A stretch of DNA of 64,000 bases from Rhynchosporium graminicola (taxonomy: Eukaryota; Ascomycota; Leotiomycetes; Helotiales; Ploettnerulaceae), in the NCBI GenBank assembly GCA_900074885.1, contig FJUW01000051.1, positions 129,036 through 193,035 of the forward strand. The letters run 5' to 3'. Positions 35,112 to 45,951 of the stretch are shown here, one piece after another. The translations under genes were made by a program, and so were the position numbers. The stretch's first letter is position 1. Each line of letters begins with the position of its first letter. The notes below the pieces were generated by a model. It was not told where the DNA came from and searched no databases. It saw only the letters and a list, made by a program, of their open reading frames with translations.

Positions 35112-37329
35112 GATATGGAAAGGAATGTGGCTGTTGAGCAATTCCGACGACCAATGCAAAATCAACAAACGAAAATCGAGAAGCCAAGATTTCCAACACA
35201 AAAGCTAACTTCTCTGAAGGAAAGAGATGAAAATTGAAATCAAACGCGAGAGATCGCCGTCTCTTCTAAATCTGGATACCCTGGCTCTTTTGGTGGCGGA
35301 GCGGATATCCTTTCAGGGGTCTGAGCTATGCAAAGGTGAAGCGCCCACGTCGATTCGCGACACGCTGACAGCTGAAACACACTTGTTTGTGAATTAATTG
35401 ATCTTGGCCACGTCAGTGGAGGGCGACAAAACGAGGATTCTTGTTTGTTTGAATGGATGAACTCCTGAGATGAAATGTGACAAGTTTCTACTCTAGCAAA
35501 AAGAGGGTGAGTCCAAGGCAGAGTCACGTGTGCTGATATACACGTGACACGAGCTATCATCATGCCTCCCGTGCGCATATCGTAGCGAGCGTCGGTCGGG
35601 CTTTGGCGCAGCAGATCCTCGTCTCACGAAAGATAGGCAAGCAGATCAGTAACTATTGACCAAGATCATCTTCCCCCCAGATGCCGATCTCTCCTGGGGC
35701 ATAGACTCAGATCAATATACCCTCTGAAGGAGAACATCGAATGGCCCCGCAATGGTTGAATAAATGACCTGGATCATGAGCATGAGAATTGGCCTCCAGT
35801 CGATAATATACTCCCCCTCTGACCTAATGTCACAGGTAAGCAATTAAATCATTCGATCCTTTGTTACCTGTTAACAATTCCAGGCTACGTTCGTAGCGTC
35901 CTCAGGGTCATAGCCCTTCATTATATACCCCCCACGTGAATACCATTTCTTCATCCACAGTCTCTCATGCCTCTTCGAGGCGCTCGATGGTTACGTCGCG
36001 CTCATCCCCATTCATTCCAGCAGACTCAGCGCATCACTTAGTATGATTATTAACCGCTGCACGATAACATGTCTGCTGGTGTTTCTCCCATCTGCCTAGC
36101 GCCTATGGTCTCTCGGTTTCCAAGGTCAGTTTCATTAAATCTTGCATGCCATTATTTACGTATGTACGCCACTCTTACCATGAGGAACTCTGGGAGCCAT
36201 AAAGCGGTGATTTGGAGGAGGAGCTGGTTACTGGATCTGTACTATGCCAACAGCGCCGTCCACAATTGGCTGCATAATTCGAGTCAGTACCCATGCGACC
36301 TAGATTTCCCTATTCACTCTCGGCGCTATTCATCAAGTATTTTTAGTCTCTTTCTACCTTCTCGCGTTCGCATTTAATCCAGGAAGTCAGCTGGTAGCAG
36401 ACAAATATCTTCCTCCCAAGGACACTCACTTTTCAGGCTCATTAAAATCGGCAAGAGCAAGTAATGTTTTTGTTATCTGGCCTGGCTGGATCACTCATAT
36501 CGGCATTCCGCCTATATTATTGAAGCAGTGAATCAACGTATTGCAGTCACTGAAGGCCAGTGTACGGATTGCCAAAGGAGATATGGAGATGAGGCGACTG
36601 AAATGGGGAGATAGGAGGAGACACAGAGAGTGTGATCCAGAAGCCGTGTTTCGAGTATCTTCAAAGACATCGAATGCCTTTGTAATATTCATGTATCTAT
36701 GAATTCGGGATACGTGCTGATATTCGTCAGTGATACCCTCGGTGAGTCATTGCTAGCTGACACTGCTAGAATATTCCAACATGCCATATTTTCTACGGTT
36801 TCAATACTTTCCATCGTACCTCACTACGTCTCAGAAGACAATATCCGGGACGAATTTCTTTGGCGCCTTTGTTCTGGATACCGCCTTTGTTTCGAAGTAC
36901 AATGTGCTAGAAATTTCGTTGGTCCTGATCGCTTGAGGTAGGAAACCCGATGTTTGGCCGATTAAGCGACAACAATCCTCTTTCTCCTCGCCAGACCCGT
37001 AATTATTTGATACCTGATTTTCTTGAAAGAGTTATTACATCAGCCCATTGTTGTTCATCCCGAACAATCGAACATTCTTTTGACTCGACGTATATTTTCT
37101 TATTGTTCCTTGTTCTTTGGTCAGAACAATGCCATTCACATATCTATAATAATTAATCGAGCTGCGCTCTTCCTGCTTTTTATTCCCCGTCCCTCTCGGT
37201 TCTTCTGCAGTCCAACCCTTCCAGTTCTTCCTTCTTAAGCAAGACTTTCTGCACTCCAAATTCAAACACACATATACTGTCATCAGATAGCTCTGCCCCA
37301 ACATATCAACACACTCCAAAACCGCAGCC
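35112..37329. other. Divergent intergenic region
   Basis: About 2.2 kb lies between the divergent membrane protein and the LPMO. Apart from the CACGTG pair, no gene or repeat was recognised. Open frames at 36069-36377 and 36699-36941 lack domains. The last 150 bases before the LPMO start are C/A/T-rich leader-like sequence. Confidence 0.45.
35524..35547. promoter_or_regulatory. Inverted pair of CACGTG (E-box) sites
   Basis: TCACGTGT and ACACGTGA form a perfect 8-base inverted pair separated by 8 bases, about 410 bases upstream of the membrane-protein start. CACGTG is the classic bHLH site (Cbf1/Pho4-like) and TCACGTGA-type sites are also used by SREBP-like factors. A functional role is inference from symmetry and location. 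Confidence 0.4.
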
Positions 37330-38472
37330 ATGCAGTTTTCCCAACTCATCGTCCTGCTCAGTCTCGTCTCACTTGTCTTTTCGCACATGGAGGTCAGCAT
37401 TCCCGCACCTTTCCGGAGCAAGAACAACCCCAACTCCAACAAAAACACGATCGACTACTCCATGACCAGTCCTCTCCAAACTTCCGGCGGCAAACTGTGC
37501 AAAGGATACCAGACTGACTTCGCTGACGCCTCTGGCGTCGGAAAGACAACTGCGACCTACGCACAGGGATCCGAAAATTCAGTCACTATTATCGGTGGTG
37601 CAGCTCACGATGGAGGCAGTTGCCAGATTTCCCTCTCACCTGATGGAAACAGCAACTTCGTCGTCATCAAAACTGTCATGGGAAAATGCGTCGGCCCAGA
37701 TGGATTCCAAATTCCTTTCACAATTCCCGGCGACGCTCCTCTCGGACGACAGATCTTGGCGTGGTCCTGGATTCCACACTCGAGCGGTGTTCCAGAATTC
37801 TACCATAATTGTGCTGCTGTTGAGGTCACGGCTGGCTCTGGCGCAAAATCAACAGTCGCCTTTTCATCTCGTCCAGCCATGTTCGTCGCGAACATCGGTA
37901 ACGGATGCACGACGAAGGGATCAACAGATCCTAGATACCCCAACCCAGGTCCTGACTCGATCGGCACTGGCGATGAGGGATCTGTGATCGGAACCTGTGG
38001 TGGCCCATTGACTGGTCCTTCTCCACCGGCTGGAAAGAGTCCTGAAGCTCCACCCTCATCGGTCGTCATCATCCCGGTCTCTTCTCCAACTGTGAGCAGT
38101 TCTGTCTCATCGACCTCGAAGTTCTCCTTTGCCTCGACTACAGCAGCTCCCGCTCTCCCAACCCTCGTCACAGTCACTCGCTCATCTTCTCTTTCAGCCA
38201 CTCCTTCGAGCGTCGCTCCCATCGCCTCAGGTGTTTCGACTCGAACCTCTTCCTCGAGCATCCCGCTTTCCACTGGAGCACTCGAGGTCAGCACGGATGG
38301 AACCTGCAAGACCAAGAAATGCCCTGGCACAACCTGCTGTTCTTCCGCATCCTACTGTGGCTCATCTCCTCTTCATTGCGGAACGGGCTGCCAGTCGGCA
38401 TTCGGAACCTGCACTGGGGGAAACACCACGGTCAAGGCCCGAGGTCTCTCGGGTCGGATCCAATGGAACTAA
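37330..38472 (+). CDS. AA11-type chitin-active LPMO with CBM18-like tail
   Basis: This is a single exon of 380 residues. Residues 1-18 are a signal peptide (MQFSQLIVLLSLVSLVFS), so the mature protein begins with His19, the obligatory N-terminal copper ligand of lytic polysaccharide monooxygenases. HMEVSIPAPFRSKNN followed by IDYSMTSPL is typical of AA11. His93 in GGAAHDGGSCQ is the second histidine-brace ligand, and Tyr158 in EFYHNCA is the likely axial residue. A Ser/Thr-rich linker of about 90 residues (about 235-322) follows. Residues 326-361 have eight cysteines in a hevein/CBM18-like spacing (CPGTTCCSSASYCG, then HCGTGCQSAFGTC), which would bind chitin. The enzyme probably oxidatively cleaves chitin in insect, fungal or self cell walls outside the cell. 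Confidence 0.9.
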   Translation: MQFSQLIVLLSLVSLVFSHMEVSIPAPFRSKNNPNSNKNTIDYSMTSPLQTSGGKLCKGYQTDFADASGVGKTTATYAQGSENSVTIIGGAAHDGGSCQISLSPDGNSNFVVIKTVMGKCVGPDGFQIPFTIPGDAPLGRQILAWSWIPHSSGVPEFYHNCAAVEVTAGSGAKSTVAFSSRPAMFVANIGNGCTTKGSTDPRYPNPGPDSIGTGDEGSVIGTCGGPLTGPSPPAGKSPEAPPSSVVIIPVSSPTVSSSVSSTSKFSFASTTAAPALPTLVTVTRSSSLSATPSSVAPIASGVSTRTSSSSIPLSTGALEVSTDGTCKTKKCPGTTCCSSASYCGSSPLHCGTGCQSAFGTCTGGNTTVKARGLSGRIQWN

Positions 38473-39020
38473 GCAGTCTTCCCTTCTGCTTGGTTCCATC
38501 CCTCTACCATCATCCATACTGTTCTAGGCTGCGCCTGAACTTGCGGAAAATTGATTGTAATTGTACGCCTTTCATTTGCTACTTCCCTTGGGTCTGCTTT
38601 TTAGAATGTTAGCATCGCATGTATGGGCGGATATCTTCTCAGACAATAGACGGAATGAATAAAAACACATTGAACACATGAATAATTTTACCTGATGAAT
38701 ATGTGATATATACAGACAATTGATATCCAAAGAACTCAAAGGATAAACAAATTGATGGCTTTCCAAAGACCCCGTGCACGATTCAGCGCTTTCGATATAG
38801 CAGTGGTTCAGGTCTAATTTTGACTACCTTACTTTTCTGGACCACTCATTGAAGGTAGGCCCAAATCCAAATTCGACCTCTCTAGTCAAGTTAATTCCAG
38901 GTCTTTTTTCGAGTAAAACTATAGACATGCTCATCCTATCCCATCGAGTGCGGTAGACATCTTTCACAGCTTCTGTGGGGCCATCTGAACGCCCTGTAGG
39001 TGGCCCCTATAGCAATACTA
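38473..39020. other. LPMO 3' flank
   Basis: About 550 bases lie between the LPMO stop and the first MITE-like element. Nothing beyond a probable 3' UTR was seen. Confidence 0.4.
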
Positions 39021-39473
39021 AGGCGCTTTTTTAGCATGCGGCGTGGAATCCGGCGAGAACATCAAAATATTAGGTGAGGTAAAATCGTATTATTCAATAA
39101 CATAATTAACACAGATCTACTTGATAATATATTTCTTTTACCTAAATAAGAAGTTCAAGCGTATGAGAATTTCGCAGTTAGTAAGATTTCTAGTAAATAG
39201 TCTAGGGGAAAGGTAATATCTTTATAAGGTAATCGTGTTCAACCGTCCCCTATAGTAGGCCCTGAAAATTTTATTAATTTTCAAAACTTACAATTAGCTA
39301 AATTTACTTAACTTAAGTAAGCTGCACGATGATTTAAAGCACTCTTTATATATGTCTTTTTTTATATAACTAGTTTCAAACCGAATGTTTCATTACGAGA
39401 ATTTATATTTACCAGACAAAAATGTGTTGATTTTCGCTTAGTTCCCCGTCGCATGACTAAAAACGCGCCCGAG
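39021..39473. mobile_element. MITE-like element with TA target duplication
   Basis: Left terminus AGGCGCTTTTTTAGCATGCG and the reverse complement of the right terminus, CTCGGGCGCGTTTTTAGTCA..., share GGCGC-TTTTTAG-CATGCG-CG-GGAA with a few indels. Both ends abut TA (39019-39020 and 39474-39475), as in Tc1/mariner-type insertions. The 453-base interior is strongly A+T-rich with no open frame of transposase type. It is non-autonomous and would need a transposase in trans. Confidence 0.6.
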
Positions 39474-39475
39474 TA

Positions 39476-40730
39476 TATCCAGCCAGTAGCTTTGGCGCAC
39501 TGCGCCCGAAAACACTCCCTGAAGTATCGGCGGCTTCCAGTTTCTGCTTTTTTGATTGGCTGCAAGCCCTAACTCGACTAATCTGGAGTTGCCGCCCTCG
39601 ATAGGATAAATAGAAGTTACGTGTGACTTTTACTTTCTCCTGACAGATTGTTAAGGACAGAAAAGTAATAGGTCTATAGAGATATCGTGTAAAAATACAG
39701 ATAGATGATTCTAATACGATAAAGGCTTCATATTGCTATTGAAGGGCTTGAAAGCAAGCTTTAATTACGCTTTTCTTGGTAAACCTCTTGTCAGTTAGAC
39801 CTAAGAGTTAGGTTAATTTTTAATGTCAGGTAGGTGAATTATCCGTACTGGTATAATTCACGATATTTTAAGGACTACAAGTATCACTAATAGTCACTTC
39901 TGCCGGTTCGTCGAATATTGAACAACCAGTCGAAAGCGCTGGCATGATCGTTGTTGACAGTCGGGACCTCGCTTAAACCTCTTTTCTAAGCTGCAACAAA
40001 CTTAGTCTGACAGCGGAATAAGCCCAAGAGTCGCTTTCATTCCTTGAAACTCTGCACCCTTGCTGAATTATACCCCTAGAAATTTCATCGCCAACGGTTG
40101 TTTGCGAGAAGGACGACTTCCCGCGCGACTTATTGAAAGCGGCTCGACTAATGCAGGTACCTCTTCGCCAAGACCCGTGGCGCTATCTCAAGAGGCGAAA
40201 GCTCCGAATATTGGTTACACTTAATCGAATTCGAGCTGAATGGTCATTCTGGAATTTCTCAGTTCCGTCTGTTTTACAGCTTGGCCAGTATGACACTGTC
40301 GTCTCCCGTGTGGAGTATGGAAATAGATTTGGACCCGCGTGGAGGTGCTCTACGTGACCGGTTGATCCCACGCATTGCCAGATGTCGTGCTACAACATGT
40401 GGAATACTATGTAACTACGCACCTGGTCAACGGGATGGAAAAAAACTTGTGGCTTTTGAGCCATACAAAACATCATGTGGCCTTTCTCTTCCTAGCCATG
40501 CTTTAGATCTCACAAGCTCATGTTTTTAAACTTTTAGGTTTCTGATTACACACCTCTAAGTGTCGGAGACTGCCGAAAATGTAGACGTAGGATTTAGTTA
40601 GCTCTTAGGAAGACTGTATCGAAAGCTTAAGCGAATGAAGCATCATCCGATCATTTTCCCTCATTCTTCCTGAAGAAGTAGTCACCACAAGTCCTGGCTC
40701 TTTCTTTTACCTGGGCGTGGAGGCGGGATA
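39476..40730. other. Intergenic between two foldback elements
   Basis: No gene was recognised. Overlapping short frames at 40133-40529 on both strands show no domain. A patch near 39640-39860 is A+T-rich. Confidence 0.4.
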
Positions 40731-41142
40731 GCAGCGCTGGGCTGCGGCATGGGTCCTGGGGTTTTTAGAAAATCCCACCTATGGGACCCCATGGGTCACT
40801 ATAGGTGAACTTCATTAAAAATATAAAACCCATAGGTAGGTAAATGCTAGAGAGGAAAACCTATGGATATATAATAGGTACCTATAGGTTTTTTAGTCTT
40901 TATAACTCGTATATCTTTCGTATATACTATAAGTAAGATATCCTATTAATATGAAAATGTATGAAGGATATAAGAGTTATGAAGACTGAAAAACCATAGG
41001 TCTTTGCCACCTCCTTGATCTATGGGTAGGGGTACCTATGGGTGGGGTGGAAAATTTTCTACAAACCCCATGGGGCGTATAGGTGGGTTTTCTTTTAGGC
41101 TTACCACCCCATGGTGCCTCATGCCGCAGCCTAAGCAGCGCC
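40731..41142. mobile_element. Foldback/MITE-like element with long inverted arms
   Basis: The sequence is an imperfect palindrome over almost its full length. The outer arms share GGCTGCGGCATG (40739 on, and inverted near 41121-41132), then GGGGTTTTTAGAAAA/ and CCCACCTATGGGACCCCATGGG against their inverse. Nearer the centre, CCTATAGGTTTTTTAGTCTT with TATAACTCGTATAT (40881-40926) pairs with 40955-41000. CCTATGGG/CCCATAGG motifs recur throughout. There is no open frame. It could form a very long hairpin and might be read into a small-RNA precursor if transcribed. Confidence 0.65.
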
Positions 41143-41412
41143 ACCCTTTTATGCTCTGTGATAAGTGGTTGATTGTGAGCTGCAGCCGAGCACTACGCAC
41201 CCGATATCTGATGACAGCTGCATTAGCTTCTTTATCCATTTTCGTGTCTTGTCTCAGGAATACTCTCGGTCCTTGGTATCACCAAGGCCAACGGCAGGAT
41301 GGAAGCTTCGACGATTTTCTTAAGTCCTTGTATGTTCGCACTTTACAATATTTTTTGTCTAGCCACCCTACATTCGTTTATTGATATCACAGTCATTAAT
41401 CGTACATTAGAA

Positions 41413-42830
41413 ATGAGGTCCTCTGCGATTCTCTTTTCCTTGATTGCGGGCCTCTGTGAATCTACTTCTGCCCAAGCCCCTTCTCCAAGCACGAAAAGTA
41501 TTTGTTATACCGCTAAGGGCATCTTTCCAGTGATTTCCGTGAAGAATTATCAACAGCTTGCTACCAACACTATAAAACTGGTGGAGACAACCGTAAGTAG
41601 CATTTCGTCCTATCGATACATACGTATATTGACTCGTTCGAACAGACTTACACTCCATCCGTCACGACTATAGCTCCACCAGTGACAGTGACAACGACAT
41701 TCACTCAGCCATCGACGTTTACACTCTCGCAGATCACGGTATGAATTAATGAGATAATGCGATAATATCAAAATATGCTGACAAACCACAGGACACCTAC
41801 ACTGCAACCGAATACACAGGAACCATAGTCACCGTATCCTCCGCAGTAGCAACAAGCACAGAGATAGTTACCTCAGAAGTCACATCAACAACGACTGTCG
41901 CTGTCACCGAGCTTCCCACACCAGATGGATTCAAGCCAGTGCAGTCCACCCTTCCCGGAGCGGGAAAGAAGCGAGACCTAACACCAATCTCACGCATCAA
42001 ACGTGCAGTCTCCACACCACTGAAGAAAAGAACCTTTTCAATCTGTCCTGCACTCTCGAAGAAAGGAGCAAAGGCTTCCTCTAGATTTTCATTTTTGCAT
42101 CCAATGTCTGTCACTTGTTACAAAGTCTTCACGGTTTACACGGTCAAATATGTCACCAAGACGGCAAAACTATCTGCTACTGTTACACTTCCTCCCGATG
42201 TCGTTATAAAAGCAGTAACAGTCATTGATACTATCACTACTGCTGTACCGAATGGTAAGCTGATGGTTCTGAAGGTCCATTGACGACCTCGCTAATGACC
42301 AAACAGCATCATTCACCACAACTGTGTACTTGAGCTCAGATGTGACAATCACTACATTCTACACAGCATCTACCACTACCACTACGACAGTAAGTATATA
42401 CCCATAAATTGACTGAGTATCATTCCTAAGCTACATCTAGGTGACAGCAACCGAGACACGTGCTCTCACAACCGCATACGCAGCCTGCCGAGCTGAAAAT
42501 ATCGCCGGAGGAGTGAACGACGAAGGCATCTGGGAAGTACATACCAGCAGTGGTAGTGCGGAGCCTGCCAATATCCCTTACACTAATGCAACTACGGCGA
42601 CAGACTGCTGTACTTCGTGCTTTACTAACCCGGATTGTGCGAGTTATGTTTATCAGGAGGTAGCGCCAGGTGGACAGCAATGCTTGATTGTATTGTTAGC
42701 ACCAGGGACGTGTAAAGTGCCTGGATCTTTTGGATTGGGTATCAATACTGGTGGTGGTTATAGGCCTGGTGAGGGATACACAGTGGGAAACGGGTATTGT
42801 GGTGCTGTTACTGGGTTGAATGATGCTTGA
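41413..42830 (+). CDS. Secreted Thr-rich protein with apple/PAN-like C-terminus
   Basis: Five exons: 41413-41592, 41646-41738, 41792-42254, 42307-42389 and 42441-42830, giving 402 residues with all phases consistent. The product begins MRSSAILFSLIAGLCESTSAQ, a signal peptide. The middle is a threonine/valine-rich mucin-like region (for example TVTTTFTQPSTFTLSQ) likely to be O-glycosylated, with a dibasic-rich stretch (GKKRDLTPISRIKRA) that could be Kex2-processed. The C-terminal 100 residues contain TDCCTSCFTNPDCASYVYQ and a later GTC, a spacing resembling apple/PAN modules that bind protein or carbohydrate. It has no GPI or transmembrane tail, so it is probably released. Function is unknown. 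Confidence 0.8.
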
Positions 42831-43121
42831 AAAAGTGATTCGTGAGAACTATGCTCCTAACTTATTAAGCCGCTATCATGGCTTGGAAGTCGTTTCGCGA
42901 AAGCAACCTGTTGGTAACACAAATCAGATGTACAGAAATTGCAAGATCTTCCACGGCTGTCAGTGATATTACTCAAAAATCCTTCTCGATCACAAAAATG
43001 AAAAGAACCCGTCTCGTGGTGGAGTGATCAAACAATCATCTTAAAGCTCCAAAGCATGGCATAGACGCCAGAACAAAACTTCAAAAATATCACAGCGACA
43101 GAAATATCCAAAATCCTTTCT

Positions 43122-43772
43122 TCAGAATGAGAACCCAGCAATCTTCCTGGAATATTCCAAAACAGCCATGCCACTCAAAACAACAACAAGCTCCCACCGA
43201 TCGCCCCCATCAAATTCCTCAATCTCCAAATCCCCTCTCTTCTTTCCATACCACAAATGATGATTAAACCTCGCCACAATCCTTCCCGTCTCTCTATCCA
43301 CCATCTTCAAATGGAAGAAATCAAATTCCCTCTTGAACGCACCCAGACCCCCGACCTCATGCGTACGTTTCCAATCAAAAGTCCTCTTTCCAATGCTCCC
43401 TCCAAGATCGATGTTCAATTCGAAGACGTTGGAAGTGAAGATTTTGCGACAGAGAAGAGTCTCCCATATCGCGAACTTTGTTTCTGGATCGCCGAAGCAG
43501 ATGTGGATAGGGTCGGCAAGCGAGATGAAGGGGAAGATACAAGAACCTATTATTGGACCTGTTGACCCGGACTCTCTATGGCATGCGGTAGGAGAGATGG
43601 AGTTTGTAGAGCGTAATATGATGCTTGGTTTCTGGGTTGAGGAGAAGAATTCTTTGGTGAACCAACTCAGTTGTAACTCGTAGACTGGTGTTGAAGATTC
43701 GGAAGGCGTCAGAATGGCTTTGGTGTGGCTTTTGTTGGCGAGATTTACTGTGAATGTTTTGATGGGAGCCAT
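43122..43772 (-). CDS. Tubby/LURP-like small protein
   Basis: This single exon of 216 residues begins MAPIKTFTVNLANKSHTKA. The sequence alternates beta-strand-like hydrophobics. The pattern KRTFDWKRTHEVGG, then FFHLKMVDRETGRIVARFN, then GDLEIEEF and LVVVLSGMAVLEYSRK is shared by fungal proteins predicted to adopt the tubby-C/LURP beta-barrel fold (DUF6593-like). The molecular role of this group is not established. It has no signal peptide or membrane segment and is probably cytosolic. It is convergent with the apple-like gene, with 291 bases between the stops. The match is by pattern only. Confidence 0.6.
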   Translation of the reverse strand: MAPIKTFTVNLANKSHTKAILTPSESSTPVYELQLSWFTKEFFSSTQKPSIILRSTNSISPTACHRESGSTGPIIGSCIFPFISLADPIHICFGDPETKFAIWETLLCRKIFTSNVFELNIDLGGSIGKRTFDWKRTHEVGGLGAFKREFDFFHLKMVDRETGRIVARFNHHLWYGKKRGDLEIEEFDGGDRWELVVVLSGMAVLEYSRKIAGFSF

Positions 43773-45951
43773 GATAAGATCGATTTTGTATACATGCAGC
43801 TACTTGTCGTGTAATTGTGAACCTTCAATCTTCGATGAGTTTTTTCTTCACTCGATTATTACCTTCTGCAATTTACATCACAATGGGATTATGAAGTCAT
43901 TCATACCCCCGCCCATCTTCGGTCAAGTCAGGCGAAGTCAAGAGCAAGCCGTCTACCTGGTCGCGGGGTACAAGATGATAAAGCATCTTGGCCTCCACCC
44001 ATCCGGATTAGCTTTCTCGTTAGATCGTGTCTTTATGTCAAATATCGCATCCCATAGTTTAATCCTGGCTATTAGAGATATCTTGGCTACCAATTGTGGT
44101 TCTACACAAAGGTATGACATCAATTTGCATGTTATGAAGATCATATCCACTTTTTTTTTCGCGTGAACTTGTATTTACGATACTTACATACCAGAAGCTG
44201 ATCGCGAAGAGTCTTGAGGCTCAGCAAGAACTCCCTCCTCACTAAGTGATACAAGATATGTGAGAAAGTTCTTGATATACTAGTAGTAATATTTTCATGA
44301 TCCTAACTACGCTTTCACTCAAATGCCGCAATGATTTTCGTGCACGCCTTTGACGCATCAACCCAGGATCATGAACAAACGAAACGAAATCAAATAACTC
44401 AAATATCGAGCCATACATGAGCGCTTTGTTAAAGCATTACACTATATTCAAAATTGAAGTTATAGTGTATAAGCTGGGAAGGTCAGAACAGAAGTCTGAT
44501 CTAAGCCCTGTTTATTGACACCATAAGCGATGAACTTTACTAGCGGCTAGAAATCGAGGTCTCCGCATATCCCGATATGAAGTAAAATAGAGTAGGGAGA
44601 CTAGACTAGAAAGATTCTCAGCAGGCTATTTCCTTTAATTCTAGCCCTTCGCAAGATCAAGTTGTCGACACAGGCTCAATTTAACGAAAATCGGACAACA
44701 AAGAAAGATGCGCTTCTCCTCCAGCACGGCTTTGACAGACTTCAGCGATTATTTTTTCAAGCTCTGATTGAAACTTCAGAACGATTGCTAAGCCTGAGTT
44801 TCGAAAAAAGGAACATGTTCTCATGTCTTTCCTCGGACGTACCCACGAATCCTAACAATTAATTCCGAACGATCAATTTCAAACAATCAACCGAACAATC
44901 AAACAAGGGTAATCATTCCCACAGCTCTCCTATGAGCATCTTTGTCGTTGACTGGCGATCAATGATTTCGGCAATCAACTCCGAAACTCCGATCTTCGAC
45001 GTGGACTTATTTATCGCTTCGAAGACTAGACTTATGGGCTCCTAAGCAGGGAGTGGATCTAAGGTATCGAAGAGTTGAAACTGAAGCACGATAGTATTAC
45101 TCTGGTGTTAGCCTCGATGCGAACCGTCCTGGATTTCTGCGTATCGAAGAGGAAAATAATAGATAATATGCAGGGCTTCGTGGTCTTCCAAATTAAGATC
45201 ATTGTAGATATGGCATGAGAGTCACCATTGCTTCTTTGCTTCCTCGTCTAGCTGGATCAATGCACTTTCTAGCTCGTTGAATTTTGACATCACACAGAGC
45301 GAGCAATGGGCACAGGAAACTATTCTTCTGATGTCGAATTATGTGACAAGGTTCGAGTCTTAATGCAGGCTTGCCTTGAAGCCATAGGCTGAAGATACGG
45401 AACGATCTTGGAGCGGCGTACCTACTCGAGATAGATTGACGTACAGCCAAATGCGACAATATTTTGACCCTGCAGTATGGGTGACGTAAGGAGATATGAA
45501 TTTCGATACATCTATAACTTGACCATAGAGATTCTGCGAAAAGCAAGCCTGCAGGCAAATGCTGGACTACACGCGAACAGGGCGAGGTAGCAAAAAAACT
45601 CACTTTATAAAACTTCTTCCCCCCCTGATACTTCCGTGCTGTTGTCGCACCTCCCAAATGCATCCTGTGCCTCTCCCATTTCCAAATCCAACATTATGTC
45701 ACCGATATTGTGGAAATCCTTCAATCATGCATCCAATCAATTTGTTGGTACGAAGCCATTTCTTGGCTTAGGGTTGAGATATCGTCCAAAAAAGGTCGAA
45801 ACGGTGTCCGAAAAGCACTTCTAAAAGCAAACGTACATATCAGGGTTTTGAGATGATATCCACTCAGTCCACCTTCTCGTAAAGTTTCAATTCATTCTTT
45901 CTTTGTTTTGAGACCAAGGTCGCTTCTTATCTTCTCACACTCATTTTCAAG
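43773..45951. other. Intergenic, no supported gene
   Basis: Open frames at 43714-44166 (plus) and 45199-45663 (minus, 154 codons) have no domain, no signal sequence and composition unlike the called genes. A run of related short motifs (CAATCAACCGAACAATC near 44870-44910) is present, but no structured repeat was defined. Confidence 0.45.

Noticed and set aside
37800..38330. 176-codon minus-strand frame inside the LPMO gene
   Set aside because: It is a shadow of the Ser/Thr-rich LPMO linker and third-position bias of the real gene.
45199..45663. 154-codon minus-strand open frame
   Set aside because: No recognisable domain and no supporting splice or start context. It is probably chance.
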